From NCBI GenBank assembly GCA_030533445.1, contig CM060080.1:38392380-38456379 (forward strand): DNA of 64,000 bases. The letters are read 5' to 3'. The position numbers and the translations under genes were made by a program. The notes below the pieces were generated by a model. That model did no database searches. It was not told where the DNA came from and was given only the letters and a program-made list of their open reading frames with translations. Position 1 is the first letter of the stretch. Each line of letters starts with the position of its first letter. This document shows, in pieces, positions 41,701-53,720 of this stretch. This stretch comes from Cyprinodon diabolis. Taxonomy: Eukaryota; Chordata; Actinopteri; Cyprinodontiformes; Cyprinodontidae.

Positions 41701-44700
41701 CCTCAGGTTATCTCAGTGTAAATAATCAACAAATGATAATCCTATTTCAGAAACATTTTGGTAGTCTCTGTAAACCTGTGAATCTTTTCACAAACTGTGT
41801 TTGGCAGTTTTACACAAATGCCAATTTATGGTGTAAAGAACAATAGGAGGCATTGAATCCACAAAAATCCATCATCCTATGGGGAAAAAAAATACTGAAA
41901 TCTGAACATGTAAAGCAATATTATTATTACTTAGTAATTATTGATCTAAGAAGAATGTGGAGTAAAAGTCGTTCATAATATAAGTTAAACTACCATAAGC
42001 TCTTGAATCAGAAAGAAAATTGTGTTAATCACTAATATTTATGATTCAAATCGAAGGTGTTTATTAAATACTTACATTTACTCAGTTACTTTACTGGAGT
42101 AAATACAAAAAAAAAAATACTTTTAGTACTAGTATACTTTCACTGAGTAAAAATATGATGAAGTATTACTATTCTTACTTGAGTAAAATATCTGGCTACA
42201 CCACCCATTGTGAGTAACTTCACATAATAAAAACAATATGTTTCAAAACCAACATGCACCATCGAGTGACACACTGACTCTACTGCACTCAAGGCTTATT
42301 GGTTTAATGTTTTTTTCCCCATATGATGAGTCTGCTGTGTCATTTAGAGATTAAGTGAAAATACAATCAACAGTATGCTTTAATTTAATCTATCCTTAAA
42401 TACAAAAACTATAGATCTTGTAAGTTTTAATATTACATGAGTTGTTATGATCCTGGTTAGTAAGTAGATCAGTTACTCAGTGCTTGAGTAGCCTTTTTAC
42501 CAAATTCTTTTTACCTTTTACTTGTGAAATTTCTTCAGAATATACTTTTACTTAACTAATAACATGATGAAGTGGTGCTACTCTTACTTTAGCCTCCATC
42601 TCTGTTTAAAATGCTACTCTAATCTCAGGGTCTATTAGGGAGGCTTTAGCTTCTGCCTCTTGGTGAACTCTCTGTTAGCGAAGTCATTATAGAAGCTGTC
42701 TACTTCATGTCAGCTGTTGACTGTTTTTAACCTTATAACTGAACTTCCCTTGAAATTAATCTTTTTAAGACATTGATGCACAAAGACGAGAACACAGCCA
42801 CCCTGTTATAAGGCTTTCGCTGATATAGGTTGGTTTATGCCAAAACCGAAAAAGCAAGAGGATTATCAAAATAAAACTCTGCAGAACCTTTTCTAAAATG
42901 ACTGATGTGAGTAGCTTTCCAGTTTGAAGGTAAAAGTGCCCTTTAAACCAAATGCATTTGGAACCGCTATTTCTCGCCTAGATGAAAGGCTTTCAGCACT
43001 GTTTGAGGTACTAATTTAATCATTTTTTTTTACAAACAGATGAAATCAGCAAAACCAATTACATATTCTATAAAAAGCACTTCTCCCCTCAGGTAACCCA
43101 TGATTTAGTTTAGCATTTTTTTTCATCTCAGCCTTCCAACAGATGGGATGATTTACTCACCTGTTCCATGGTCTGTCTCCAGAGGATGAGCGATGAAACT
43201 AGTTTCCCTGTGCCAGGCTGGCACATTGCAGCTATGGAGTATATAACCTTGTCTCCCCTCTGTCTGGACCGTAGCAGAGCCAGAGCAATGCTGGTGCTCA
43301 CTTCCAAGGGGTTGGGATTATGGGAGCTTGCACACCATGTAGCGTAGGCAGAGGTGAAAGGGGAGTCGCCCTGCAAGCAACTAGGCTTTGTGTAGTTGAG
43401 GTAACACCAACTCACTCCTGTTGTTGTGCGAAGGCTTGGAAACTGAGATAAGATTCTTGAATTCTCTGCCCCTGAGATCAGGGTGTCTTGAATGGTACCA
43501 AGCTGTGCTACAGCATCCATCTGCACCCGTTCCTTTGCTGTGCTGCTTGATATGACTAAGTAAGGGGGAGAACCCGTTTCCAGGGTGCTACTTTCCATGG
43601 CGCTTTCAGATTCAGTGGTCTCAGTCACTTTTGGATGCGCGATGAATGAAGTCCTGCATGCATCACCTGTGACATGTGTAGGTGGAACCTGGATCTCTGA
43701 CCTGTGCCCTTTGTCTTCATTCAAATAACATTTTCCCAACTCTACAGCACTCAGTTCCTCCACAATTTGGCCAAACATTCTCTCTTCCTTTACTCGTTTT
43801 TGCTGCTTCACCTCGATGAATAGATCCAAGCTGCTGGCAGGGGATAGCATCCTCTTGTTTGTTCCTCCACTCGAGGCATTAGTAGTAGATATAGTTCTGG
43901 ATGTCAGAGACAGAGGGATGCCTGTCTTCAGTTTAGCTGATGACAAATCCAGGGCCTCAACACTCAGGTTGGTAGCTGTAGGCTGCTTTGAGCGCACATT
44001 ATGGGGTTCAAGATTTACAGACAAGCCTGAGTTTCGACTCAGGCGGGTGGACGTTGTGGAGCTAATACTGTCATACTGATTGTCAAAGATCTGAGATAAA
44101 GAGGTGTACGTGATACTGCCAAAAGATGGCACATGTGTCTGAATTCTAACAGGAACTACTAGGCTGGGATTAGGCAGCTGGGGAACTGTGTTCCCAACAG
44201 AAAATATTGGCAATATCTGTGGCAGAACAGTGGCTGCTGCAAAAGGAGGGAAATTGCTGCTGAGGTACTGTGGAAACACCTGTGAGGGTACTTGTGCAAC
44301 TTCAGCGTCCATATTCAGTGACTCTTGTCGCACCAAGTTTCCCCTCCTTCTCTCCTTTAGAGTACTTATGTCCACGTGTCTAACTTTGGAGGTTGGAGAA
44401 AGGCTGCCATAGTCAAATGATATGCTGCGGACCTCTGGGAACTCCTTGTGCTGGTTGCACGGTGCCTGCTCTGAGGAGGAGCGTCTCATTTCATGCTGCT
44501 GACGCTGGCTAAGGACAGACAGGGAGTGCCCACACCCTGGTACAGCTAAGAGCTCAAGAGGTTTGCCAAATTCATCTTGCCTGGCTGGAGAGGTTGATTT
44601 CAAACTATCCTCTCTGTCAAAGGAAAAAGTAGAGCTATAGGATAAGTTGCTGTCCTGGCTCGGGCTTCGAGACAAACTAGTGCAAGCAGACTCAAAACTT

Positions 44701-46928
44701 GATTCGCCAGAAGAGTGCTCAATTTCAGCCAAGCGAAGCCTTTTTTTCTTTGGAGGGAGTTTTTCAGGTGGGAATTGTGCTAATGTTTCACTCCTTTGAG
44801 GCCACTGAAACTCCTCCACTGGCTTTTCCGGCTCCTTCACTGGCACTTCTGGGGCTTTTTCTGGACTGTCAGGTTCAACTGTGACCCTGATTTCTGGGAC
44901 TTGTATATTTGGTTGTCGCACTAGTTTGGGCCCTAGTTGAACTGATTGGCCAAACCTTATGTCATGCTCCATTTCAAATGATTCACTGGTTTCCATTTTT
45001 TGTAATGAAGGCAGAGTTTCAAGTCGTTGACTATAATATATGATGGATTCTGACAGATCAGTATGGGGCCTGTTGATTGAGTTTGTGTGCTGGATAACTG
45101 AAATTACATTTCCTAGGGTTTTTCGGCCTGATATTTCAGGGTTAACGGATATGTCCATGTCACACCTGTCCAAATGTCCCCTGCCTAAAGCCATTATTCC
45201 CATTGCTGCCTGTTTTATATCATAGTCTCTTCCTAAATCAAGCATTTCCTCATACTGCTTATTGTGGCCCTCATATTGTCCTAGCAAGTCCTCCTCTTCT
45301 CTCTTCTCTTTGCGACGCTTCCGTGTTGCCAGTTCAATTGCATGTTTGTGTTGAGTTGAACCGAGTGCCAAAGAGGTGTAGCTTTCCATGTCTAAACCAG
45401 AGGGACAAATCTCTGTAATTTTTCCATGGCTTTCAGCTTCAGAGTGACCATCGTGGACAGATAGCTCAATAGCACCTTGACGTTTAAGTCTTCTCATGCC
45501 TCCTGTGCCTGCTCTTTCATCAAAAGAGTGACTGCCTCTCAGGGCTTGGGGCATTGTTAGGCATACAGCTGATGATACTGGCATTGAATTGCTTCGGATC
45601 AGAGGCCCCATATCACATCCAGCATCTACCTGCAACTCTTTCAACTCCTCTTTAAGAAATGTCTTGGTGTTTATTTTGATTGATTCAACTGCATCTTTTT
45701 CTTGAGTGAAAACGCGGGACACACCCTTCTCAGAGCATTTCTCGGAAAGTTCTCCAGATTCAAAAGATGATGTCTGCTTAGGGCTTGGTCGATAACACTT
45801 CCCAAACATGATTTCTTGATAGGATTTTGCATTAGCATTTGGAGGACCAGTCTGATGCTCCGAACTCTCGGAGCGTGAGAAGTAGCCAGAGTCTGTGCTA
45901 CCCTTGCTTGACTGACTTGGAAGGGACAGATTTTGCTCTGAGTCTCCACTTCTCTTCTCTGACAGCCGGAGAGCAAGCCTCTGTTTGATCGTCGAAGATT
46001 GGATTGCACGACTGGCCTCGGAAGTGACAGGAGATGCATTGATTTCTTGGCGTTGGGATGAACCATCCTGACCTGACATTGACGTGGCTCCCTTTTTCTG
46101 AGCAATGAGATTTAGCACTTTTACAGCAGTGTTATCTGATCCCTCAATTGGGGAGTACAGTAGCAGCAATGGGTCATTAAGAGTGTCCTCGTCCGTGTCC
46201 GTGCTTTGCTCAGCATCAGAAAATAACTCTCCTTCTCCTTCAATAGACCCCTGCTCCATACTGGCATTATAAGATCCAAGCTCTGATAATGTCACTGTTC
46301 CAGCTTTGACTGAGTGAGCATGGGACTTTCTGTGTTTGTACAGGTTACTCTTGGTTTTGAAGGAGAAGCCACAGGGGACACATGGGTAGGGCCGTTCCCC
46401 TGTGTGTGAGCGGATATGTTTCTTAAGAACACTGGGTTTGGCACATGCTCTGCCACAGTAATCACAGACATACTTTCCTGGCTTCTGTGGTTTCTGCTCC
46501 AATTTAGTTGGGGCTTCTGACACCTGCTCCATCCCTGAAAGGGGACACTGTTGCTGGACTTCGGACGAAGCGGGCGACTTACTTTGACTCACAGCTCCTG
46601 CAGACTGTGCTAAATGTTTTTGCCTGCCACCAGAGAGGGGCTTTGTGGGCTGTATGGGATATGAAGACACCTCATAGTCTGGATGGCTTGTGGACTGCGC
46701 ATTTGATAGCTGGTCTTCATATTGCAGAGATTTCCCTGAGTCAGACATTTCACTAAAACCACATATGTCTTCGCCCTGAACTTCTTCTAATTCTTTGGGC
46801 CACTCTTTGCTTTCTGATTCAATTGAAGGTCTCAGGGTAGCTTCAGATGTGCCTTTTTTCTGAGCCATCTTTCTCTGCTGATCCTCAGCCGAGCCCTTCA
46901 CCCCTGTAGTAGCCTTGAGTGACTCCAT
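35704..46928 (-). CDS. hivep2: HIVEP2/Schnurri-2-type ZAS zinc-finger transcription factor
   Basis: Coding exons, 5' to 3': 46928-43161, 40599-40442, 40290-40115, 39494-39396, 39306-38528 and 36069-35704. All are GT-AG and in phase; the sum is 5346 nt, 1781 aa plus TGA. The N-terminal ZAS finger pair has C155, C158, H171, H175 and C183, C186, H199, H203. A basic nuclear signal ([12 protein letters not shown]) is near residue 725. A conserved [14 protein letters not shown] block is near 1170-1215. The C-terminal finger pair (C1329, C1332, H1345, H1349; C1357, C1360, H1373, H1379) spans exons 3-4, followed by an acidic run and S-P-x-R repeats in exon 5. The family binds kappaB-like DNA sites and modulates BMP/Smad, NF-kappaB and neuronal or immune genes in the nucleus. 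Blocks such as [20 protein letters not shown] and HLPLHSQQQ point to HIVEP2 rather than HIVEP1 or HIVEP3. It is much shorter than human HIVEP2 (2446 aa), mostly in the large exon. Teleosts may carry two paralogues; which one this is cannot be decided. Confidence 0.95.
36070..38527 (-). other. hivep2 last intron
   Basis: Donor ATG|GTAATT at 38527 and acceptor TTCTTTCAG at 36071-36070. It contains the interspersed repeat at 38060-38390; the rest shows no gene. Confidence 0.8.
38060..38390 (+). repeat. Interspersed repeat (TTCTGCATGGAG family) in hivep2 intron
   Basis: It has the same sequence order as the split copy at 31118-32930: CTCTTTCTGCATGGAG, GTGTGGGTTCTCTC, CCACAGTCCAAAAA, TTAATTGGCTTCTC, CCAGCACCCC and a GGATGGATGGA end. 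Confidence 0.75.
39495..40114 (-). other. hivep2 intron 3 with a Tc1-like fossil
   Basis: The intron separates the halves of the C-terminal finger pair. The stretch about 39690-40010 resembles decayed Tc1-type sequence on the minus strand (GCAGCATAACCATGCTATC, GATGTGTTAAAAGAG). Confidence 0.5.
40600..43160 (-). other. hivep2 intron after the large exon
   Basis: About 2.6 kb. It contains a fragment related to the hAT family of 20775-21402 at about 42060-42210 and a second at about 42470-42605 (AGTAA/TTACTC words). No gene was seen. A second possible acceptor lies 6 nt inside exon 2 (AG at 40595-40594). Confidence 0.6.
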
Positions 46929-47018
46929 GAATCCAGTAAGTTCACTTGTGATCTATTTTCAAGGACAGTGCGTGTTGTGTAACCTTATTAACATATGTGA
47001 GTAGCAGGGAGGAGTCAC
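43161..47018 (-). other. hivep2: hivep2 large exon (5' UTR end plus codons 1-1256)
   Basis: The acceptor TTTCTTTATTCTTTCAG (AG at 47020-47019) is followed by 90 nt of leader, ATG at 46928 and 3768 coding nt. The donor ATGGAACAG|GTGAGT ends the exon in phase 0. Without splicing the frame would run ten more codons to a stop at 43130-43128. Confidence 0.9.
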
Positions 47019-48319
47019 CTGAAAGAATAAAGAAAAAAAAAAACAGGATTAAAACAACCCAGGATATCACAGTACAAACAAGTAGCACATAAATCTATCA
47101 AAATGTCAGAAACGGAAAGAGACCTATTTGAGGATATGTCTTAAAACTTTCCCACATTAAACTGGAGTATAAAATGCAAAACAAGCTGAGCAGCAGCAGG
47201 AATGGAAAAAAACTTTCCAAACGTTCCCCATGTAAACCCTGGCAGGCACCCCAAATTTATTTAAACCACAAATGGTGGACTTCAGCTATGTAGTAAAATC
47301 CACCAATGAATATAAATGACTATTTTGTGCATGTGAGATAATCTCTGTTAAATTGTACTTAAGGAAGCCAGTTTTATAAGTAAGCTTTTTTGTCTCTTTT
47401 TAAGTATGAAGGCATTACACAACATACAACTACAATACTGAACACCTACTGACTGCTCATGGAGTCCACCACATTTCAAAATGTATTTATGTTATACTGC
47501 AACACATGTATTCAGTCTGGTTGTGTTAAGTTTAGGATAGACAATATTAGCAGCAGGGAATAAATAAATTCACAAAATAATTTAAGGTAACAACATGATA
47601 AGAAGAAAAAAGCGTTAAGTTCTTCAAACCCATGGGCCTTCATATGTCCAAAACCTAAATGTTCTGCAAGGTGACAATCTTTTTTTCTTGGAAAATCCAG
47701 GTAGTGTCTTAGAAGTAAAAGAAAAACATGAAGATTTGATGATTTAACCTTTAAATTGTCTCCATCTGTGCAAGTCTTGGTAAAAGACGTGACAACCATG
47801 AAATGTTTCCTACATTTCAATAAATAAGTAGATTAGAATATCCAGGAAAGATTAAATTACTAGTTACTTAAATACACAAAAAGGGGAAATCAGACTTCAG
47901 ATCAATCCATTACAGAGAGCAACATACTTAATACAATAAATTCTGTATGTTCGGGGTGAAAACTCAACATTTAACACAAAAGTGTTAAGTTATACTGAGG
48001 AAGTCTGATAACAGTCATACCCTGCAGCAGGTTAAGCCAAAGACGATGGCTGATAACAGGGTATTTGCGTAGCTTGACGGAAAGTTATGTGGAAGGAAAA
48101 AGTGGGTAATCTCTTAAGCCAAATTGATTATGTGTAACACTTTGGTTTAGTTCAACTCTTTATCAATCTGGGACTGCTCCCGTCACATCTGTCTGGGTGG
48201 AAAATGCAAGCTGATTGGGTGAAGCAACACCTAGTGTCCACCTACCAAAGTTTAGCAAATCACAGAAACAGATAAAATAGAAGCAGACACCAAGAGAGAC
48301 AACAATAACTTAAGCTTCT

Positions 48320-48575
48320 GACAGCCCTGCTTGGGACCTAGTGGTTAGGGCAATGCCCTTGGGTTCCAGAGGTTCTGAGTTCAAGCCCCACTCCCACAGA
48401 CTACAACTCTGGGACCCTGAGCAAGACCCTTAACCCCCAGACTCCCCTCCTGGCACCGCACAGTGGCAGCCCACTGCTCCCCAAAAAGATGGGTTAGATG
48501 CAGAGTGAATTTTAATGCTTTGTACTTGTGACAGTGTAATGACAATAAAGTTTAATTCTATTCTTCTATTCTATA
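48320..48575 (+). repeat. tRNA-derived SINE
   Basis: tRNA-like head with an A-box-like GGACCTAGTGGTTAGGGC and B-box-like GGTTCTGAGTTCAAGCC. A body with ACCCTGAGCAAGACCCTTAA follows, ending in GACAATAAAGTTTAATTCTA with a short TTCTATTC repeat tail. Teleost SINE organisation. Confidence 0.75.
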
Positions 48576-49219
48576 CATCCTCCTGCTCCGGCATGTTTAT
48601 GTTGGTTCGGCTGTAGGCTCAGCAGCTCTTGTTTTTCATCACAGCTATATATCCTATGATAAACCATAATACTACAATGTGTTTAGCTGACCCATTTTGG
48701 ATCTATTTCTATTAGCTGAAGTGGGTGTGGTACAAGATAGATTCTCGTGTATCTGTGACTGCACAAATACAGCAAGACTTCAGTTTGCAGGCAAGGTTAA
48801 AAAGTGGGGAAGAAAAAGATTCATATCCAACAGCAATAAAATCAGCCTTAAATCAGCAATAAAATCAGCCTACAGAAGTACCGCTTCTGAAGGCTGATAC
48901 AATATTAGAAATACCTTTTATGCTCTATTGAGAAAAAAAGATCCAGGCTGGTTATAAATGGTTTAAAAGTCAAATTTTCAGATAAAAGTAAATTTCAGAG
49001 GAAGGAATCAAGGACCCCAGAAGGGGTTCATATGCAGCCTTTTCCCTTAAAAGTTTAGAGTGCTTTATAGCTAAATTTGGTGAGTGAAGATGCTGATTTC
49101 ATTTTCCAGGAAGATTTGACACCTGCCCATCCTGCCAAAGAGCCAAAACTACTTTAATGACTTTCTTACAAAGTTGGATTAGCCAGCTAATTGGCCTGAA
49201 CTAAACCCCATAGTAGAGA

Positions 49220-49328
49220 TAGATCGATACTTTGTATCAATTTGACTGTATGATCTGGTTGAACTGTAAAGTGCCTTGAGATGACATGTGTTGTGAATTT
49301 GGCGCTATATAAATGAACTGAATTGAAA
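49220..49328 (+). repeat. (GAATT)n-tailed repeat, 3' end only
   Basis: It matches the last 110 bp of the repeats at 9889 and 15717 (CCTTGAGATGACATGTGTTG). 5' truncation is typical of retroposed copies. Confidence 0.75.
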
Positions 49329-49800
49329 ATACTTGTTTTTTAGGCTGATACCAATACCTATTATTTTCTAACCACGATATGTGCTGCCAATCTTCGAGGG
49401 GGAATTCTTGAGGCCAATATTGCTATTTCTTGCTCCATTTTAATCTTAATAGTGACACAATTATAAGAAATGTTACCCCAGTCTAAATTTGAATACATTA
49501 ACAATGGATAGCAAATAGAGGGTGCAGCAATGCATGCTGAATGAACAGATCTCTCCATACCATCTACAGATTATTGCCAAGAGCAAGATGGGAGACAACA
49601 GAAAGGCTGAGCTATTACAGAACCCAGGCCTTCGTCAACAACTCAGTGCCACAGACTGACAGGCACAGCCACAATTCTGTTTATAAAACCATTTTCAATA
49701 GCTCTTATGTGATATAACTTTTTCTAAAGATCTAAATTTTAGCTATTATTTTTTAAATTAACTGAAATATATCCACCAGTGTTTAAATAGGAAACTTAGT

Positions 49801-49984
49801 AGTGTTGTAGTCAAGACCACACCAACCCCAAGACCACAAAATACTGAGACCAAGACAAGGCCAAGACTTTTAGGGAGCAGGACCAAGAACTTATATGGTC
49901 TTGGTCTCGGCCTCTAAAGGTCTTGGCCTTGTCTTGGTCTCGGTATTTTGTGGTCTTGATTGGTGTGGTCTTGACTTAAACACT
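49801..49984. mobile_element. Palindromic MITE
   Basis: The 184-bp element is almost wholly self-complementary: left arm AGTGTTGTAGTCAAGACCAC and AAAATACTGAGACCAAGACA; right arm TGTCTTGGTCTCGGTATTTT and ending AACACT. It can fold into one long hairpin. No coding capacity. Confidence 0.75.
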
Positions 49985-51307
49985 AACATTTGATTTCTGT
50001 ATTGAATGCCTGAAATCAGATATATTTTTTTGGTGTTTAAATGTATTCAGATCCACCTGTTAAGGTTTGTCTGTTGCCTCCAAGTAAACTGAAATCTTTC
50101 TACCTGTCTGAGCCTATAGTCTTCCCTCTCACACCGGGCAGCACATGCTGAGCTGTGGGCAAACACAGCTGGTTTAACTGAGCAGGTTTCTCCACCTCAT
50201 CTCCACCTCAAGCCACACGAATGGGTATCTGAGGACAAGTCATTTCCATCTTCTCACTATCAAATCCAACGTCCTCCCTAACGAGGTTATGTAAGATTAT
50301 CTGGTTCAAACCCTCCGAGTTCCCCTTAATTAGGACATCCACAAACTCTCGGCTCTGTTGCTCTGGCTCTCATCCATTTCTTTGTTAGCACAACGCGCAC
50401 TGCTGAAGCACAAGCTAGAGGACGGAAATCCAAGGTGACTGTCGAGATGCCCTATGATGCTTGAAAGCGGCCGTGAGGAAGACCTTCTACCTGACAAACA
50501 GCATCTGATTTGTGGTTTAGTGCCTCTGGCTTCAAATAGACTGGCAGCTACTGCAGACTATTATGAATGATGGGGAAAGGTGGAGGCGGAGGCTTGACAG
50601 ATTGGCCCTTGATTCAGTGGGGAGATTTACAGATAAGGTAAACTAAAGGAGGTTTTCGGAGTGAGGGGAGGTGACGGGGGGGACAACATTCGGAGGCCTG
50701 GTTGGGAGCTCCCCTTCAAGGTGACCTCATTGGTTAGTTTCTATCCTCTGTGAGCCAGGAAACAAGGGAAAGGAAATAAGGATGCAGAGTGACAATAAGT
50801 TAGGATCCTAACAAACAATGCATACCTTTGAAAGTAAGGATTGGAAGAGCAGAAACATCCAAAACTCTCACTGACAGTCAGACTTTTAGTTCACCCCTCT
50901 CCTTCATATCCATCACAGCTCCAACAACATGCACTCACCTATACCAAAATATGTGACACAGCAGCAATGACGTGGAACAACAGGAGGCAGGTGGGTGGCA
51001 GTGGGCGGTTTAGGGATGAACGTGGGCTGACGGCGGTACAGTATGTTCACACGGATAGAGACGTGATCTCTGGAGGAGCGCATCTCCACGAAACAGGCGA
51101 AAGGTGGTGCATGGAGCATCGTTATGCATTACATCATTAGAGGCTAAGTTGGCCATTAAAGGGAACGGATGGGGGGGGGGGTGACAACCAATCCATAAAT
51201 ATCTTAAGGAGATGGCGGGCTGGAAAACAAGCTGGATGGTAAAACCCTGTGCGGTGCGCCTTCAGCAGCAGAGCATGAGGGATGAATCGACAGTGATCAC
51301 AATGACA

Positions 51308-51340
51308 GGGGGTGGGGGGGGGGGGGGGGGGGGGGGGGGG
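51308..51340. repeat. Long poly-G tract
   Basis: An uninterrupted run of 27 G (51314-51340) preceded by GGGGGT. A shorter run of 11 G is at 51171-51181. Such runs are prone to assembly error and G-quadruplex formation. Confidence 0.95.
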
Positions 51341-52750
51341 TGTCCTACAGCAGCTGACATTAACAGAGCAAATATAATCCTCATACAAACCTGACATTTG
51401 AACAGTCCTCCTTCCCATGTCGACAGTCATATGTGACATTCCTCCTGCCTGGCCCTCCCCCCCGTCCTCCTCATGTCCGGATCAGAATAACAACAAAAGA
51501 AATTAGTGAGGAATATTCCCATCAGCTGTGGAGCCGCTGGCCGACTGGGTGTACATTAGAAGACCTATTGATGCGAGCAAGTCACCAGAGAAAATACCCA
51601 ACCGTGACGCGCGGATCCAGGCACAAAAATAGCAAAGGGGCCCTGGGAGGGATTACACAACAGCCCACATTTAAGGGCGCTTTTCCTCCCTCTATCTCTC
51701 TCTGTGTGTCTGAAAGCAGAGCAGCAGCTTCCTCACTCCACACACAGAGCTGGCTGTCATGATCCCAGAGAGCCAAACATCAAGTTCATCAACCAAACAC
51801 AGATAAACCATTTTCCTTTGACTGGCTCTGATTGCTGATTGGCTGCTAATACAGTGAAAACTTTTTATTTAGGGTTTCATAAAACTTCTTTTAACCACTT
51901 GACTTGTCCACTTATTTCCTTCATCTTTATATAAGGGCTTTATAAAAACCTCCCAAAACCCTCATCCGGCTAATGTTTCTTTGGTATTTCCACTGCATGG
52001 TTTCCCTATGATGCACCAGTCCCACCAAGATGTCGCTTACTTGTCAGGTTGTTAGTAGGCTTGGTAGCTAATCCCCTGTAGTCCTTAAAGGTAAATTGAA
52101 AAGACGTCAACAGATCATCATCAAACACCTTACGATCTTTAATCTTACATCTTTCCCTTGCTTTCAAAAATATGACTTCTTTCTTGCTAATTGCGCCTTT
52201 CGGTCTATGTTGCTGTAGGACTTATTTAAGACTTAGACTTATGCTACTTTCAGACCGCAAGAAGCAGAGGCAGCAGAAGCAGCTAGTTTACATGCATAGT
52301 ATGTGGCTGACATGCATCAAGTAGCAGCAAATGGTCTTGGAGTGCATCTGAGCAGCCGAAGCCGCGCCTCGCGAGCTTCTGATGAGCTTGACACACCTTA
52401 GAAGCTGCTGGAAGTGGAAAAATTAAACTTTTGCTGCTCAACGTACCACATCAACCAATCAGATAGGCTGAACTGGGAGCTGACAGGGAGACCGACACAG
52501 CACTGCAGCTGCAGATCGCTATGATCACTCCCCTGAAATTGTTTATCGCCTAACTTTACTTCAAATTTTAAAACCAGCTGGCAACCAGCGACCGGGCCAG
52601 AGGCTGCCGTTATTGGGATTTCCAGTGACAGAGCCCCGCCGGTGCACGGCGATCTGAGCGGTTCAGGTTTTAGGGTCTGAGCGTCTCCAACAGTGAAACA
52701 ACATTTGAAGACAGGACAGTAATCTTGATGAACTGACTGCACAGATGAAG

Positions 52751-52938
52751 TTTTCTTTTTTTTGGGGGGGGGGGTACGGCACTAATGGCTCAAAAATATA
52801 GCTGCCATGGTTACGTGGCAAGGAGGTATGAGAGAGGGGGAGAGACATGCAGGTGGTACACAGGTCGGCCACATGGAGTACTAAGGCCTCTTTACATGGG
52901 TCCTGTGCGCTAACCACTGCACCACCAAAGCACGCCCA
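52751..52938 (-). repeat. Degenerate tRNA-derived SINE
   Basis: Same family and strand as 19129-19318: T/G-rich left end (reversed A tail), AGAGAGGGGGAGAGACATGC body and GTGCGCTAACCACTGCACCA near the reversed A box. Confidence 0.6.
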
Positions 52939-53499
52939 CAGATGGTGAACTTTATCACTTAAAAACACGTTGAAACCAGTTTTTACCCACTAATCAACGC
53001 GCATCAGACCCACTTTTTGACGCAGCTAAACTGGGGGCAATGCTGTTGCAGAATCTGCTGGACCTGTGAAGAGACTTTGCAGCATCCGCTGTTAACGATT
53101 AAAATAAGGCATATTTCAATATGTTAATATGGCTTTTTGAAACAAAAACACAAAGAAACATATCTGTGGGACATATCTAGCTCCTGGAGAGAAGGATTCC
53201 CATTGTTTTGCTCTTCCACATAACCGTTTTATGAGATGAACGGGACCCCGTTATGGATCTAGAAGTTCTTAGTTCTTTGATTTATTTATATTTTTCCGTG
53301 GTGTCATGCAAGTAAATTGTATTTTTGAGATGGCGGCCTGAAATAAAACCTCAGACTTGCCTTTTTTTTGTAAACTAAGGAATTAGAGGCTCAAATACCT
53401 GCTAGATCAGAGGTTCAGCATCTTTTTGGCTTCTTACCCAGAGAGTAGTTGGAAACTGGACTCATGGCCTTAATTATTGGTTGATTATTAATATTTCCT

Positions 53500-53720
53500 G
53501 GTGAAGATTCTCAGTCATCCAGGTCATAGTCTTTCCAAAAAAAGAAAATAAAAAAAAATCCACTGGACTTTGTTTCCAAGTTTGAAGACATTTCGCTTCC
53601 CATCCACGACGCTTTTTCAATTCAAAAAGCTTTGATAAAGTTTCCTAGATGGGAAGCAAAATGTCTTCAAACTTGGAAACAAAGTCCAGTGGATTGTTTT
53701 TAATTTTCCTTTTTATTTTT
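53500..53720. mobile_element. Fold-back (hairpin) MITE
   Basis: Arms of about 50 bp, CACTGGACTTTGTTTCCAAG... and its reverse complement, surround a short loop near 53610-53640. Each arm also contains TTCGCTTCCCATC or its complement. Related arms occur at 30652, 58030 and 59160-59270. Confidence 0.75.

Noticed and set aside
43816..46756. Plus-strand frames opposite the large hivep2 exon
   Set aside because: Shadows of the coding exon; no independent start context or domain.
51137..51439. Frame with Pro or Gly runs
   Set aside because: Product of the poly-G tract.
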